From positions 62,001 to 126,000 of the forward strand of contig NZ_BMEC01000009.1 in assembly GCF_014636295.1 (NCBI RefSeq): a stretch of 64,000 bases of DNA. Reading direction: 5' to 3'. The translations under genes were made by a program, and so were the position numbers. This document shows positions 48,914-58,633 of the stretch, one piece after another; positions within the stretch are counted from its first letter, which is position 1, and every line of letters starts with the position of its first letter. The DNA is from Marivirga lumbricoides (GTDB lineage Bacteria > Bacteroidota > Bacteroidia > Cytophagales > Cyclobacteriaceae). The notes under the pieces are model-generated. The model saw nothing but the letters and a program-made list of their open reading frames with translations. It made no database searches and had not been told where the DNA came from.

Positions 48914-51900
48914 TTAATTAATTAAAAATTTATAAGTTGATGTTTTAAGATCAGTATATATCTCAATAAAATATAGGCCTCTTGAATAAGAGCTTAGTTC
49001 AATTTGTATTGTTTTTTCATTATTCCTTATTCTTTTGAACATAAGCACTTTACCATCAGAATCAAATATTCTAAAATAATCTATAAAATCCAAGCTCTCT
49101 ACCGTTAATATATTATTAACAGGGTTTGGAAATAGTTTAACATTTAAATCTAATTTACCTTGATTAGAAGTAATAAAATATTCAAATACTGGTGATACCC
49201 TACTACTACAGTTTACACCATCTGAAAAATAAGCAACACTATACTCACCACTCTCGGAAATATTTGATAGTATTCTTTCTTTACCTCCCTGTTCTATAGC
49301 TATACCATCTTTAAACCACTGGTAATTCTGAACCGCAACTGTAGCTACTAAACCCTGGTTATTTTCTACTATCTTAACCTCTGGCAAAACATTTTCAACT
49401 ATCTCAACTGTTTTTATATAACTCGCCTCTTGCACAGTGTTACTTATAGTCAATTTTATATCATAAATACCTGCAGAATCAAACCAAACCATGGGGTACT
49501 CTACATCAGATATACCTTCTCTGTACTCCTGATTTCCAAATTGCCAACTATAACTTGATATTTCTCCAGTGGATTTATTGTTTATGGAAATAAGAGAATT
49601 AGCACAAAAAGAAGTAAACTCAAAATCTGCAAAGATTAAATCTTTACAAGGAATCTGCAAAATACCAGTTGTGTTATTTAATGAACTTTTAGTATCAACG
49701 TTAATCACAGATTCAGAAACAATTTGAATATCATTAAAAGTTATATTATCAAAACACATTTTTTTACGAAACCCTAGTATCATAGTAGTCTGAGAACCAG
49801 TATTGAAGCCTTCAATAACCTGCCCCCCATCAACTTCAACTTCTAAAAATTTATTTATATACAGAGAATCATATAGTACTGTGCTGCTACTACTACTTAA
49901 TATGAGCGAATCCACTCTGGTAATAGACTTAAATTCAATTTGTCCCGAATTAACTAATTCTTGAAATTCATATTTACCCGAAAGACTAACATCTCCAACC
50001 ATATTAACAATATCATCGAAAATCAAACTCTGAACTGAATTAAAGTTCGCATCCCTTATATTCCAATTATTATTAAGAAATGTCAACTCCTTTGATTGAT
50101 TAAAGAATGAACCTGTAAAATCAACTTGATTATTTCGCATTGAAACTACAGCCATTTCCTCAATGGAAAGCCCCTTTAAAGTTACTTTTCGATTGCTGAT
50201 ATTATAAGTGCCACTACTAATCACCAAATTATCAATATTTATATCAGATCTCACTTCATGTGCCCCCCCCGAAGTGAGGTTTATTACTAAATTCTCAGAA
50301 CCATTAAAATTAAAATAAATATCCTCATTAGGTAAGGGAGAAAAATTTACAACTCCATTTGTTATTTTCAGAAGACTTCCATTAGAATAAATGGTATTTG
50401 TTATATTTAAAACATGACCATTGAGGTTAATTGTAACCTCCTTATTGCCATTAAATATAATAGTTTCTAATGAGATATCTTCAGAGAGTGAGATAATCCC
50501 TTCAGTTGAAAAAGAATTTTCATCTATCACCAAAGTTTTTAAATCATTAACTGATATAGTAGCTACTTCTCCACCTGACTCCAGGGAAAAATTACCTGCT
50601 TCATTCAAGATTGCTCCATCATTTACCCAGTATACGAGCTCATCGGTTACGTTAGCGCTACCATAAGTAAGCGTTAATGCGTACTTTTGAGCATTATTTT
50701 GCAAAGTGCCTTTATGTTTAACAATTAATTTATAATTGCGGACACTGGGAGCCAAAAATTCGATCTTTTCAACGTTATCTCGAATATTATCTCCTTTTTG
50801 AGCAGCCTGAGTTCTATTCTCAAGATTCATTTTCCAAGGATAAACCTTGTTTTGAGCATCATCGACTAAATAAATATCTAAATCATTAATAAGATCTGCA
50901 TTTGTTGAGCCTAATTCTTTTGCAAGTCCTGGCACATCAGTCCAAGCAATAGTTGCAGTAATTGGCGTCTTAGTGTCCGGTATTATCTGATATTCATGCT
51001 GATCATTATTCAAGAGTTCAGCCGTTAACATAAAAGTATCTTTCTGATTTACACCACCAATAGTTTTTATAGCATCAATGCAATTTAGTACTCCCCAACC
51101 AAATTTATAATCAGGTCCCGGGGATGTGCCTGCTTCTCTTGCAGTATGAATAGCTAAGGACTTTAATTGAGCAGCTGTCATGAATGTGTCAGCTGATTGG
51201 CGATAATACTCCTGAAGCACACCCAAAGATCCAGTAACATTAGGTGCTGACATCGATGTTCCACTTAAGGTGGTATAAGAATCCACTCCTGCAGAACTAG
51301 TTGAAAGTAAACCTACACCATCAGCCACAATATCTGGCTTTATTCTGCCATCATCAGTAGGCCCCCATGAACTGAAACCACTCATCACTGCTGATGTAGG
51401 ACCAGAATATTCTTCAAAACCAGTAATTGCTCCCACAGTTATAATATTCTTAGCTCCTGCAGATGGTCCAATTAAATCATAAGGCCCATCTGGTGGCCTA
51501 GATCCATCACCTACATCACTTCTATCATTACCTGCAGACCACACAATAGTATAATAAGGAGCATTATAAGCTATATTATCTATAGTTCGACTCTCACTTG
51601 TATAGGCTCCAAACCTGTTATCTTTCCCATCAGCTTGACCAAACCATTGCCAACTTTGAGTATTAGAGTTATAATTCCAACCTAAAATTAAACCATAGGA
51701 ATGATTAGATAAAATGAGACCATTAGCTGCCTCTTCGGCCATAGGACCTAAATCATCTTCAAAGGCATAATAGGAATGAATGTTTACATTTGGCAGCATC
51801 CCTTTTGCTTCAGGGTTAATACCTGCTGCAGCTATTGTTCCCGTAACATGAGTAGCATGATTGCTATATTCAGAACCTAACTTATTTTTAATCCTACCCT

Positions 51901-52285
51901 GAAACTCCTGATGAGTATTTAAAACCAGTCCACCATCCCAAACACCAATAATCATATTTCCTCCTTTAAGCGGAAGGTTCAAACCACCCTCAGATTGAAT
52001 ATAATCTACTCCAGTAGTTTTCCGAGCTTGCAAATTATGAGTGGTCAAGTAATAAGGTATCCCATTTACAACATCAGACAAAATAGCGTCTTTGTCTGGC
52101 CCCAATGCTATACGTCTCTTTAAATTATTGTGATTTACAAACTTCTGTACCCTGTCGCTTTTCACATGATTTCGAATCTTTTGCTGCTCAGATATACCTA
52201 CCAAAGCTTGCTGATTGAACTGCTGGCAATGGACTGCGGAACTAAGTGAAAATAGAAAAAACAAAATTAATAAAGAGTATCTCAT
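48914..52285 (-). CDS. Secreted S8 subtilisin-like protease with PKD-like and T9SS sorting domains
   Basis: The 1123-residue protein has a signal peptide (to about residue 20) and an S8 catalytic domain with Asp117 (GVWDGG), His143 (NHATHVTGT) and Ser344 (GTSMSAP), and an oxyanion Asn253 (WSAGND). Further domains are a P-domain-like/CUB stretch (about 415-550), a long beta-rich middle (about 560-890), a PKD-like domain (about 905-985) and a C-terminal sorting domain (from LNVKLFPNPVNNILTVESLD to YKFLIN) for T9SS export. It would be a cell-surface or secreted protease. It is the first gene of a three-gene cassette with the 232-aa protein and the MG2/plug protein. Confidence 0.93.
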   Translation of the reverse strand: MRYSLLILFFLFSLSSAVHCQQFNQQALVGISEQQKIRNHVKSDRVQKFVNHNNLKRRIALGPDKDAILSDVVNGIPYYLTTHNLQARKTTGVDYIQSEGGLNLPLKGGNMIIGVWDGGLVLNTHQEFQGRIKNKLGSEYSNHATHVTGTIAAAGINPEAKGMLPNVNIHSYYAFEDDLGPMAEEAANGLILSNHSYGLILGWNYNSNTQSWQWFGQADGKDNRFGAYTSESRTIDNIAYNAPYYTIVWSAGNDRSDVGDGSRPPDGPYDLIGPSAGAKNIITVGAITGFEEYSGPTSAVMSGFSSWGPTDDGRIKPDIVADGVGLLSTSSAGVDSYTTLSGTSMSAPNVTGSLGVLQEYYRQSADTFMTAAQLKSLAIHTAREAGTSPGPDYKFGWGVLNCIDAIKTIGGVNQKDTFMLTAELLNNDQHEYQIIPDTKTPITATIAWTDVPGLAKELGSTNADLINDLDIYLVDDAQNKVYPWKMNLENRTQAAQKGDNIRDNVEKIEFLAPSVRNYKLIVKHKGTLQNNAQKYALTLTYGSANVTDELVYWVNDGAILNEAGNFSLESGGEVATISVNDLKTLVIDENSFSTEGIISLSEDISLETIIFNGNKEVTINLNGHVLNITNTIYSNGSLLKITNGVVNFSPLPNEDIYFNFNGSENLVINLTSGGAHEVRSDINIDNLVISSGTYNISNRKVTLKGLSIEEMAVVSMRNNQVDFTGSFFNQSKELTFLNNNWNIRDANFNSVQSLIFDDIVNMVGDVSLSGKYEFQELVNSGQIEFKSITRVDSLILSSSSSTVLYDSLYINKFLEVEVDGGQVIEGFNTGSQTTMILGFRKKMCFDNITFNDIQIVSESVINVDTKSSLNNTTGILQIPCKDLIFADFEFTSFCANSLISINNKSTGEISSYSWQFGNQEYREGISDVEYPMVWFDSAGIYDIKLTISNTVQEASYIKTVEIVENVLPEVKIVENNQGLVATVAVQNYQWFKDGIAIEQGGKERILSNISESGEYSVAYFSDGVNCSSRVSPVFEYFITSNQGKLDLNVKLFPNPVNNILTVESLDFIDYFRIFDSDGKVLMFKRIRNNEKTIQIELSSYSRGLYFIEIYTDLKTSTYKFLIN

Positions 52286-52341
52286 GTAATATGAATTTAC
52301 TATGTATAAGTGTAAAGAATAAGAATAACTTAAGGGATTAA

Positions 52342-52373
52342 TATAAAAAAAGGAGGCTTAGTTCAGCCTCCTT
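52342..52373 (-). terminator. Intrinsic terminator of the SusCD-lipoprotein operon
   Basis: AAGGAGGCT and AGCCTCCTT form a perfect 9-base stem with a 6-base loop, followed on the minus strand by TTTTTT. It lies 21 bases after the 279-aa lipoprotein gene and before the subtilase gene, so the protease is on a separate transcript. Confidence 0.9.
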
Positions 52374-52393
52374 CAAATTTAATATAGACTTTA

Positions 52394-53233
52394 TTATTGT
52401 TTTGTTAAAACAGTAGTTCCCTTATCTCCATAACCATTTGACCAAACTAAAGTAATTACCCCAGTAGTAGCATTGTAGGTACCTGATCCATTAAGTACAT
52501 CATCACCGTAAACAACATCTTCTTGGTTAACCAAACTAAGATCTCCACATACATAATTAACTATGCCAGGATTATCAGCATCTCCATAACAATTAATATA
52601 AAGCCCACCTGTAAGATCTGAAAATTGCAACTCAACATCTGAACCATCTACCTCCGTAATCTCTACAACATTTGTGACACCATTACATCCTGCAGGGGAT
52701 GTTTCAGTAGTCACCGCATCATAAGTACCAAATATTCCAGCAGGGGCAGGACAAGAAACGGATAACGTTATTGATACTTCAGAGTATTCTTCCAATATAG
52801 GTACAGAAGCTTGTACAATCCTGAAAACTATTGTAACTGGATTGTCAACCTCAAGATTATCATCAACTACTTCAAAATTAATAGGTGCAGTATATTCACC
52901 CGCTGGAATAGTAATTGTATTGCTTGATAGCAACACAAAATCTACACCTTCAATAGCCGTTGAAGCCTCAGTATCAATTTCATAAGTGATACTAACTTGT
53001 GAGGCACTAACAGCACCACCATAAGAAACGGTAATAGAGGAATTAACATTTTCTCCATCAGGAACCGCCACAAAGGCTTTATTCCTAGAGGCACCTCCAC
53101 TTGCTTCAACTATTTCAACAAACCCTGTATCAGTAAAATCCGTGATTAGGGTACTGGTTCCTGGTTCGTCAAAACATCCTGTCATTAAAGGAATCAGAAC
53201 CATAACATATAGTATATTTAATATTTTTCTCAT
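52394..53233 (-). CDS. SusE-position lipoprotein with Calx-beta-like domain
   Basis: The 279-residue lipoprotein has lipobox MTGC followed by FDEPG. Residues ~40-160 look like a Calx-beta domain (VNSSITVSYGGAVSASQVSI, DDNLEVDNPVTIVFRIVQ). Residues ~165-279 form a small beta-rich domain with Cys pairs (SCPAPAGIFGTYDAVTTETS, YVCGDLSLV). It lies 14 bases after susD and ends the operon. This is where a SusE/F-like surface-binding protein usually lies; the ligand is unknown. Confidence 0.8.
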   Translation of the reverse strand: MRKILNILYVMVLIPLMTGCFDEPGTSTLITDFTDTGFVEIVEASGGASRNKAFVAVPDGENVNSSITVSYGGAVSASQVSITYEIDTEASTAIEGVDFVLLSSNTITIPAGEYTAPINFEVVDDNLEVDNPVTIVFRIVQASVPILEEYSEVSITLSVSCPAPAGIFGTYDAVTTETSPAGCNGVTNVVEITEVDGSDVELQFSDLTGGLYINCYGDADNPGIVNYVCGDLSLVNQEDVVYGDDVLNGSGTYNATTGVITLVWSNGYGDKGTTVLTKQ

Positions 53234-53247
53234 ATCTATGCTATAAA

Positions 53248-54651
53248 TTAATTATAATTTGGATTTTGTACTAGAATGTCATCGCTTAATTCTATCTCTG
53301 ATTGAGGTAATCGAGGAAGAATTCTAAAGTTCTCATAAGGAACAGGATCAACATCCGCAGCAGCAGGTTTAGGTATATCACGACCTAAGCGTTTTAAGTC
53401 ATACCATCTGTGACCTTCTGCCATATATTCTATTCTCTTCTCCCTTAAAACATTGTCTACAGTCGCAGAAACTCCTCCAGCCAAACCTCTAGCTGCTCTG
53501 AAAGTATTCAAAAACACATCTCCTGCACCCGGTCCTAAAGCCTCTGCTGCAATGAGATACCCTTCAGACAATCTTAATATAGGAATATTCTCTTGAAAAG
53601 GGAGTGTTCCTTTATTACCTTGCCATTTAGTAAATTCCTGACCTAAGTTTTCCGTGTTCAATAAGCCACTTCTTACGTCAGAAGGCTCAGATTCAATTAC
53701 TTGAACCAATTCATCACTAGCAGTGATAATAAATTGACTACCACTAGTATTATTCATTAATAAAGAGTGAAGACTATTATTAGCCCCATCTACAGAGCTC
53801 CAATCAGGAACCTGAAGATCTGATTCGAATACTGACTCAGGGTGAAAGTTAAAGGCAGCATCATCCCAAGACTCAACATAGTCGGCAGCGTCTACTAAAT
53901 CTGAACCATCACCTGCTATTGCTCTTTGAGCGTAATCAGCTGCTTCCGTATTCCTTCCCCAGTAAAGATAAACCCTGGCAAGCAATAATTCAGCAGCAGT
54001 TTTATTTGCTCTAGCTACAGCAGAAGTCCCTGCACCTACCTCTGGTAATCTTTGAATTGCATCTAACAAATCTTCTTCAATTTGTTCATATACCTCCAAA
54101 TTAGTAGCTCTAGGTCTATCATCAGCGTTAGCAGATCCAAGCGTAGGCTCTGTTCTTAAAATAGCTGACAAATTAAAACCATTAACTTCTCTTCCTGGTT
54201 CATATCCAACAGTTCTAGCTAAATCATGATAAAATAATGCTCTTAAAAATTTAGCTTCACCAATCAATACATCTTTAGCTCCTTGATCACCTTCAACTGA
54301 TTCATCGTTAATTAAATTAATAACGATATTACATTCGTTTATAGGAGTATATCTATCACTCCATATATTTATACCAGCATTTACGGCATTAACATATTCT
54401 GTCTCATATCTTCCTGTAAATTGAACTATCTGCATTTGGTCTGCCAGAATTTCAGGCGCAATCATCATCTGCTGCCCATAATAATTAAAATTATTCACAC
54501 TTTCATATGCTGAAAAAAGAACAGCTTCAAATCCTCCAACATCTTCAAGTACAACTTCTTGAGGTAATGCTGCTTTATTCTCAACATCTAAATCATCACA
54601 AGAGGTAATAATCATACCTAATGATATAAATATATACAATATCTTTTTCAT
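53248..54651 (-). CDS. SusD/RagB-like surface lipoprotein (pair A)
   Basis: The 467-residue lipoprotein has lipobox ITSC followed by DDLDVE, compatible with surface export. Helical SusD repeats (YHDLARTVGYEPG, AELLLARVYLYWGRNTEAAD) and the C-terminal RagB motif FRAARGLAGGVSATVDNVL with REKRIEYMAEGHRWYDLKRLG are present. It forms the lid of the SusC transporter encoded 19 bases upstream. No glycan-active enzyme is near; the closest enzyme is the subtilase, so peptides are possible ligands. Confidence 0.94.
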   Translation of the reverse strand: MKKILYIFISLGMIITSCDDLDVENKAALPQEVVLEDVGGFEAVLFSAYESVNNFNYYGQQMMIAPEILADQMQIVQFTGRYETEYVNAVNAGINIWSDRYTPINECNIVINLINDESVEGDQGAKDVLIGEAKFLRALFYHDLARTVGYEPGREVNGFNLSAILRTEPTLGSANADDRPRATNLEVYEQIEEDLLDAIQRLPEVGAGTSAVARANKTAAELLLARVYLYWGRNTEAADYAQRAIAGDGSDLVDAADYVESWDDAAFNFHPESVFESDLQVPDWSSVDGANNSLHSLLMNNTSGSQFIITASDELVQVIESEPSDVRSGLLNTENLGQEFTKWQGNKGTLPFQENIPILRLSEGYLIAAEALGPGAGDVFLNTFRAARGLAGGVSATVDNVLREKRIEYMAEGHRWYDLKRLGRDIPKPAAADVDPVPYENFRILPRLPQSEIELSDDILVQNPNYN

Positions 54652-54670
54652 AGTTATCCTTTGCTTAAAA

Positions 54671-57600
54671 TTATAAACCTATATTTAAACCTACTGAAAA
54701 TTGTCTTCCTAAAGGATAGGTTCCATAAGAAGACACTCCTGTCCCATTATTATTTGCTACAACTTCAGGGTCAATACCATCATATTCTGTCCATGTAAGA
54801 ATATTTACACCTTGAACAAATATTCTAGCCTGTCTCATATTGACTCTATCTAAAATAGACTTAGGTAAATTGTAAGATAATGTTAATGTTTTTAGTCTTA
54901 TATAAGATGCATCTGACAAGAACCGATCAGTCACCAGATTAGTACTTGTCTGGGATATACCAGCAATAGTACCGTTCTGTGTTACTTTAGGAACATTGGT
55001 CAAATCCCCTGGATTTTGCCATCTATTTAAAATATCAGAACGTTGATTGCTTACGCCACTTCCTGAAAGAATGTTATATAAGTCTCCATTATAAGCTGTA
55101 TTTCCATACTGATATTGAAAGAAGACATCTAAGGACAATCCTTTATAAGAGAAAGTATTGCTCCATCCTCCATAATGAGTTGGTATTGCACTTCCAGCTA
55201 TATAGCCATCTTCAAAGCTCTCTTCATAAGATAAATTCCCATCTTTGTTAATAAACATGGCTCTCCCATTTGCAGGATTAACACCAGCTGATTTTGCAAC
55301 ATAAAAGAAGTCAGCAGGTTCCCCAACAATAAGTTGTGGAATACCAGTATCATTATCAAAAATAGTATCTTGTCCTCCAATCAATTCCGTTACCTCATTT
55401 TGCAAGAAAGTTATATTAAACCTGGAATCCCATCTGAATCCTCCTTGATCTACAATAACACCACCGACCTCTATGTCAACGCCTTGATTTCTTAACGCCC
55501 CAATGTTATCAAAAATATTATTATTATCTACACCAGCATTCTGAAAGAATGGAACAGCAAAAAGAAGATCACGATTGTTTGTTCTCCAGAAATCTACGGT
55601 ACCAAATAATCTATTATTTAATAAGGAATAATCCACACCTATATTTATAGCTTCTTCTTCCTCCCATCCAATAAAATCATTCCCTAGTTGAGTAATAGTG
55701 ACTGTGGAATTACCTAAGTACTGACCAGTAGCTCCACCCCAGGTAGTTTGAGGCGCATAATTTACAGGAGTTCCATCTGTCGGGTCTCTTAATTCAGCGT
55801 TTCCTAATACACCATAACTAGCTTTTAGTTTAAGATCATTTATAAAGTTTACATCTTCTAAAAATGCTTCATCAGACAATCTCCAACCAACAGAACCAGC
55901 ATAAAATGTTCCGTATTTACTTTCAGAACCAAACCTTGAATGGCCATCTCTTCTTACAGTAGCACTAAATAAATATCTATCATTATAATCGTAATCTACT
56001 TTCCCAAAGATACCTAATCTCTTATATTCTTGGAAAAATCCACCTACTGATGTAGGCTGTCCATCTCCTGGCAACCTAAAGAAAGGGTTTGCAAATTGGT
56101 TAGCCCCTAGACTGTTACCCTCTCTCTCTTCAAATTTATATTCGTAACCAACTATTGCTTTTACTCTATGTACATCCGCAAAAGTTTTACTATAGTTTAA
56201 ATTGTAATTTGTATTTACATTGATAGTTCTTCTGTTGTTAATAAAAATAGAACCACCTGAAGGAGCAAAAGCAGGAATAGTTGAAGGTCTTTGATTATCA
56301 TCTCTATTCATAGATAAATCTATACCAACAAAAGCAGTAGCTGATAAACTTGGTAGAATCTGATAAGTAGCATTTGCGCTTGAAACAGTTTGAAATGTTC
56401 TGCCAAGTCTTACTTCTTCATTTACTCCCTGTAGAATATTATATCCAAACAAATGTGACAGCCCATTTGTTGGATATGGGTTATAGTCCCCATTTTCATC
56501 TACTGCTGGCGAAGTAGGTACCGCTTGAAAAGCTGCTGCAAAAGGCCCATTGACAAAATTTCCATTAGCTATTGATCCGAAAATTTTCTGATGAGAGATT
56601 GACAATTTAGCACCAACTGTTAACTTTTCTGTAGCACTATGTGATAAATTTAATCTACCAGTGAATCTTTCAAAATCAGACATAATTATCTGTCCTTCCT
56701 GCTTATTGTAAGATCCTCCAAAGTAAAATTGAGTTTTCTCATTCCCACCAGACATAGATAAATCATATGTTCTGAATCGAGCATCTTGAAACATAGCATC
56801 TACCCAATCATATTCTTGATAGCTTGTAGGATCTTCTGGGTTTCCGTATAATGCATATGCTCCTGTTAATGGTGTTTCAGGATCAATGCCTACATTACTC
56901 TGTTGTTCTGCTTTTATCGTAATAAAATCTTTTGCACCCAAAACATCATACAAATTAAAAGGCTGTACAACCCCTTCTTGCACACTGAGGTTAACTTGAG
57001 TTTTACCAGACTTACTTCCAGACTTTGTTGTAACAATTACTACTCCGTTAGCTGCCTGAGCTCCATAAATTGCAGATGCTGATGCATCTTTTAAAATATC
57101 GATCGACTCAATATCATTTGGATTAATAGAGTTCAGAGGGTTTGCGGAACCTTGAGTTGTCCCTCCACCTTGCGTACCTACTTGTACTCCATCAATTATT
57201 ATTAGTGGATCATTACTTGAGTTTATGGAACCAATACCTCTTATTCTGATATTCATTGCTCCCCCTGGTTGGCCACTTGCCGCTGAAATTTGTGTGCCTG
57301 CTACACGGCCTTGAATAGCTCTATCAAAAGATTGCATTGGTAAATTTTCAATTACGTCCCCCTTAACAGAAGCTACTGATCCGGTGATCTCTCTTTTTAA
57401 TTGAGAACCATAACCAGTAACAACAACCTCAGATAACTGAGCCACATCAGTAGCCATTTGTACATCTACAACTGACCTATTACCTACTTGTACTTCTTGT
57501 TTTTTCATTCCTATAAAAGAAAAAACTAAGGTACCACCCTCGGAAGGAACAGAAATCTTATAGTTTCCATCCAAATCTGAATTCACTCCAATACCAGTAC

Positions 57601-57736
57601 CTTTTAATAATACGTTCACACCCGGCAAGCCTTCGCCTGTATCAGCATCAGTAACTTTACCGCTTACGGTGCGATCCTGTGCCCATGCATATAGCACAAA
57701 CACCAACATAAAACATGTTAGTAGAATCTTCTTCAT
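54671..57736 (-). CDS. SusC/RagA TonB-dependent receptor (pair A)
   Basis: The 1021-residue outer-membrane transporter has a signal peptide (MKKILLTCFMLVFVLYAWAQ), a CarboxypepD-regulatory-like domain (about 22-110), a plug (about 115-235, with RGIGSINSSNDPLIIIDGVQ and ILKDASASAIYGAQAANGV), and a barrel ending in QFSVGLNIGL. It lacks an STN domain, so it is not an ECF signalling receptor. Its signal-peptide DNA is nearly identical to SusC B at 60221, although the mature proteins differ clearly. Confidence 0.96.
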   Translation of the reverse strand: MKKILLTCFMLVFVLYAWAQDRTVSGKVTDADTGEGLPGVNVLLKGTGIGVNSDLDGNYKISVPSEGGTLVFSFIGMKKQEVQVGNRSVVDVQMATDVAQLSEVVVTGYGSQLKREITGSVASVKGDVIENLPMQSFDRAIQGRVAGTQISAASGQPGGAMNIRIRGIGSINSSNDPLIIIDGVQVGTQGGGTTQGSANPLNSINPNDIESIDILKDASASAIYGAQAANGVVIVTTKSGSKSGKTQVNLSVQEGVVQPFNLYDVLGAKDFITIKAEQQSNVGIDPETPLTGAYALYGNPEDPTSYQEYDWVDAMFQDARFRTYDLSMSGGNEKTQFYFGGSYNKQEGQIIMSDFERFTGRLNLSHSATEKLTVGAKLSISHQKIFGSIANGNFVNGPFAAAFQAVPTSPAVDENGDYNPYPTNGLSHLFGYNILQGVNEEVRLGRTFQTVSSANATYQILPSLSATAFVGIDLSMNRDDNQRPSTIPAFAPSGGSIFINNRRTINVNTNYNLNYSKTFADVHRVKAIVGYEYKFEEREGNSLGANQFANPFFRLPGDGQPTSVGGFFQEYKRLGIFGKVDYDYNDRYLFSATVRRDGHSRFGSESKYGTFYAGSVGWRLSDEAFLEDVNFINDLKLKASYGVLGNAELRDPTDGTPVNYAPQTTWGGATGQYLGNSTVTITQLGNDFIGWEEEEAINIGVDYSLLNNRLFGTVDFWRTNNRDLLFAVPFFQNAGVDNNNIFDNIGALRNQGVDIEVGGVIVDQGGFRWDSRFNITFLQNEVTELIGGQDTIFDNDTGIPQLIVGEPADFFYVAKSAGVNPANGRAMFINKDGNLSYEESFEDGYIAGSAIPTHYGGWSNTFSYKGLSLDVFFQYQYGNTAYNGDLYNILSGSGVSNQRSDILNRWQNPGDLTNVPKVTQNGTIAGISQTSTNLVTDRFLSDASYIRLKTLTLSYNLPKSILDRVNMRQARIFVQGVNILTWTEYDGIDPEVVANNNGTGVSSYGTYPLGRQFSVGLNIGL
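57703..57736 (-). repeat. Conserved start-region repeat, copy A (SusC A)
   Basis: These 34 bases, covering the start codon and the first ~11 signal-peptide codons, are identical to 63283-63316 in SusC B. The leader just upstream (GTTTAGGTTTAAAT) is also shared. Identity at synonymous positions is far above that of the mature coding parts. Confidence 0.75.
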
Positions 57737-58577
57737 ACTTAATTTAGTTTAGGTTTAAATTTATTAATATTTAAAGATATGTAATATTCACTTATTCTTC
57801 CTAATAAATCTTTTATTTTTTGAAATTAAATTAAGCAACAAATAAAAGATGCAACAGACTCATTCCAATAAACTATTGATTAGCATTGTAGAATTAAAGC
57901 AAAATATTATATCAGAAAAAACAATACGGTAAAACATAATTATTTTAATAAAACAAATACATTATACTAAAGGTTTAAATAAATATTAAATTAAGATAAA
58001 ACTTTGTCAGCTTTTACATTAAACTCATATAACTACTTAGTTTACAGGGTGCTCACTTTTCAGAATTGAGGTGCAAGGCAATAGAATAAAAGTATACTTT
58101 CAATCAGAATGAAAACAACAACTTATTCAATCATAGAAATAAAACACTCATCGTCATTTTTTTCGTTTTATAATAACTCTTGTAAGATATAAGCTATTTT
58201 ATATCCTTCTTTAATATTAAATCTAGTCATACTCCGTAAAGCAAGACCCCCATACAAAATCTAATATATTCCTTACATAACATCCCCTAACAATAGGAAA
58301 ACATTTACTCACTATATTTTTGAGGTTTCCACATACCCTATATATCAATAAATACTAATTCATATTCATATACTCACCTGCAAATATTCATTGAAAAGCT
58401 ATCTAATGGCTCACAATCGACCCTCCATATTCTATTCCATCTGATCTTCGTAAACACCTTGGAAGTATAATTGTATTGGATTACAATTAGCTTATTAATT
58501 AAATCCCCATAAATATTATCTGAGAATTCTAACCTAAGGATCATAAATTAACAAAAACATTTGTGAATCAAGAGCAT
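57737..58577. other. AT-rich noncoding region between two SusCD operons
   Basis: About 840 bases between the susC A start and the terminator of the B operon hold no credible gene. The longest reading frames are under ~30 codons (for example ATG at 58109). I see no tRNA, no insertion sequence and no inverted repeat pair. It should contain the susC A promoter and leader, but no exact TAnnTTTG box was found on the relevant strand. It may carry regulator sites, an sRNA, or be a remnant of a lost gene. Confidence 0.5.
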
Positions 58578-58609
58578 AAAAAAAGGCCCTATCGAATGAT
58601 AGCGCCTTT
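58578..58609 (-). terminator. Intrinsic terminator of the SusCD operon B
   Basis: AAAGGCCCTATC and GATAGCGCCTTT form a 12-base stem with one C-C mismatch and a GAAT loop; on the minus strand it is followed by TTTTTTT. It lies 25 bases after the susD B stop. Confidence 0.83.
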
Positions 58610-58633
58610 AACATCGTTTTAGATTCTACGTAT

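Noticed and set aside
57751-57980. AGGTTTAAAT repeated near SusC starts (57751, 57971, 63331) and inverted upstream of queA (21581) as a regulator site
   Set aside because: A 10-base AT-rich word is expected by chance several times in a sequence of this composition, and the queA copy has no shared function.
58109-58192. Small frame beginning MKTTTYS in the noncoding gap
   Set aside because: Only 27 codons, low-complexity composition and no supporting signals; probably chance.
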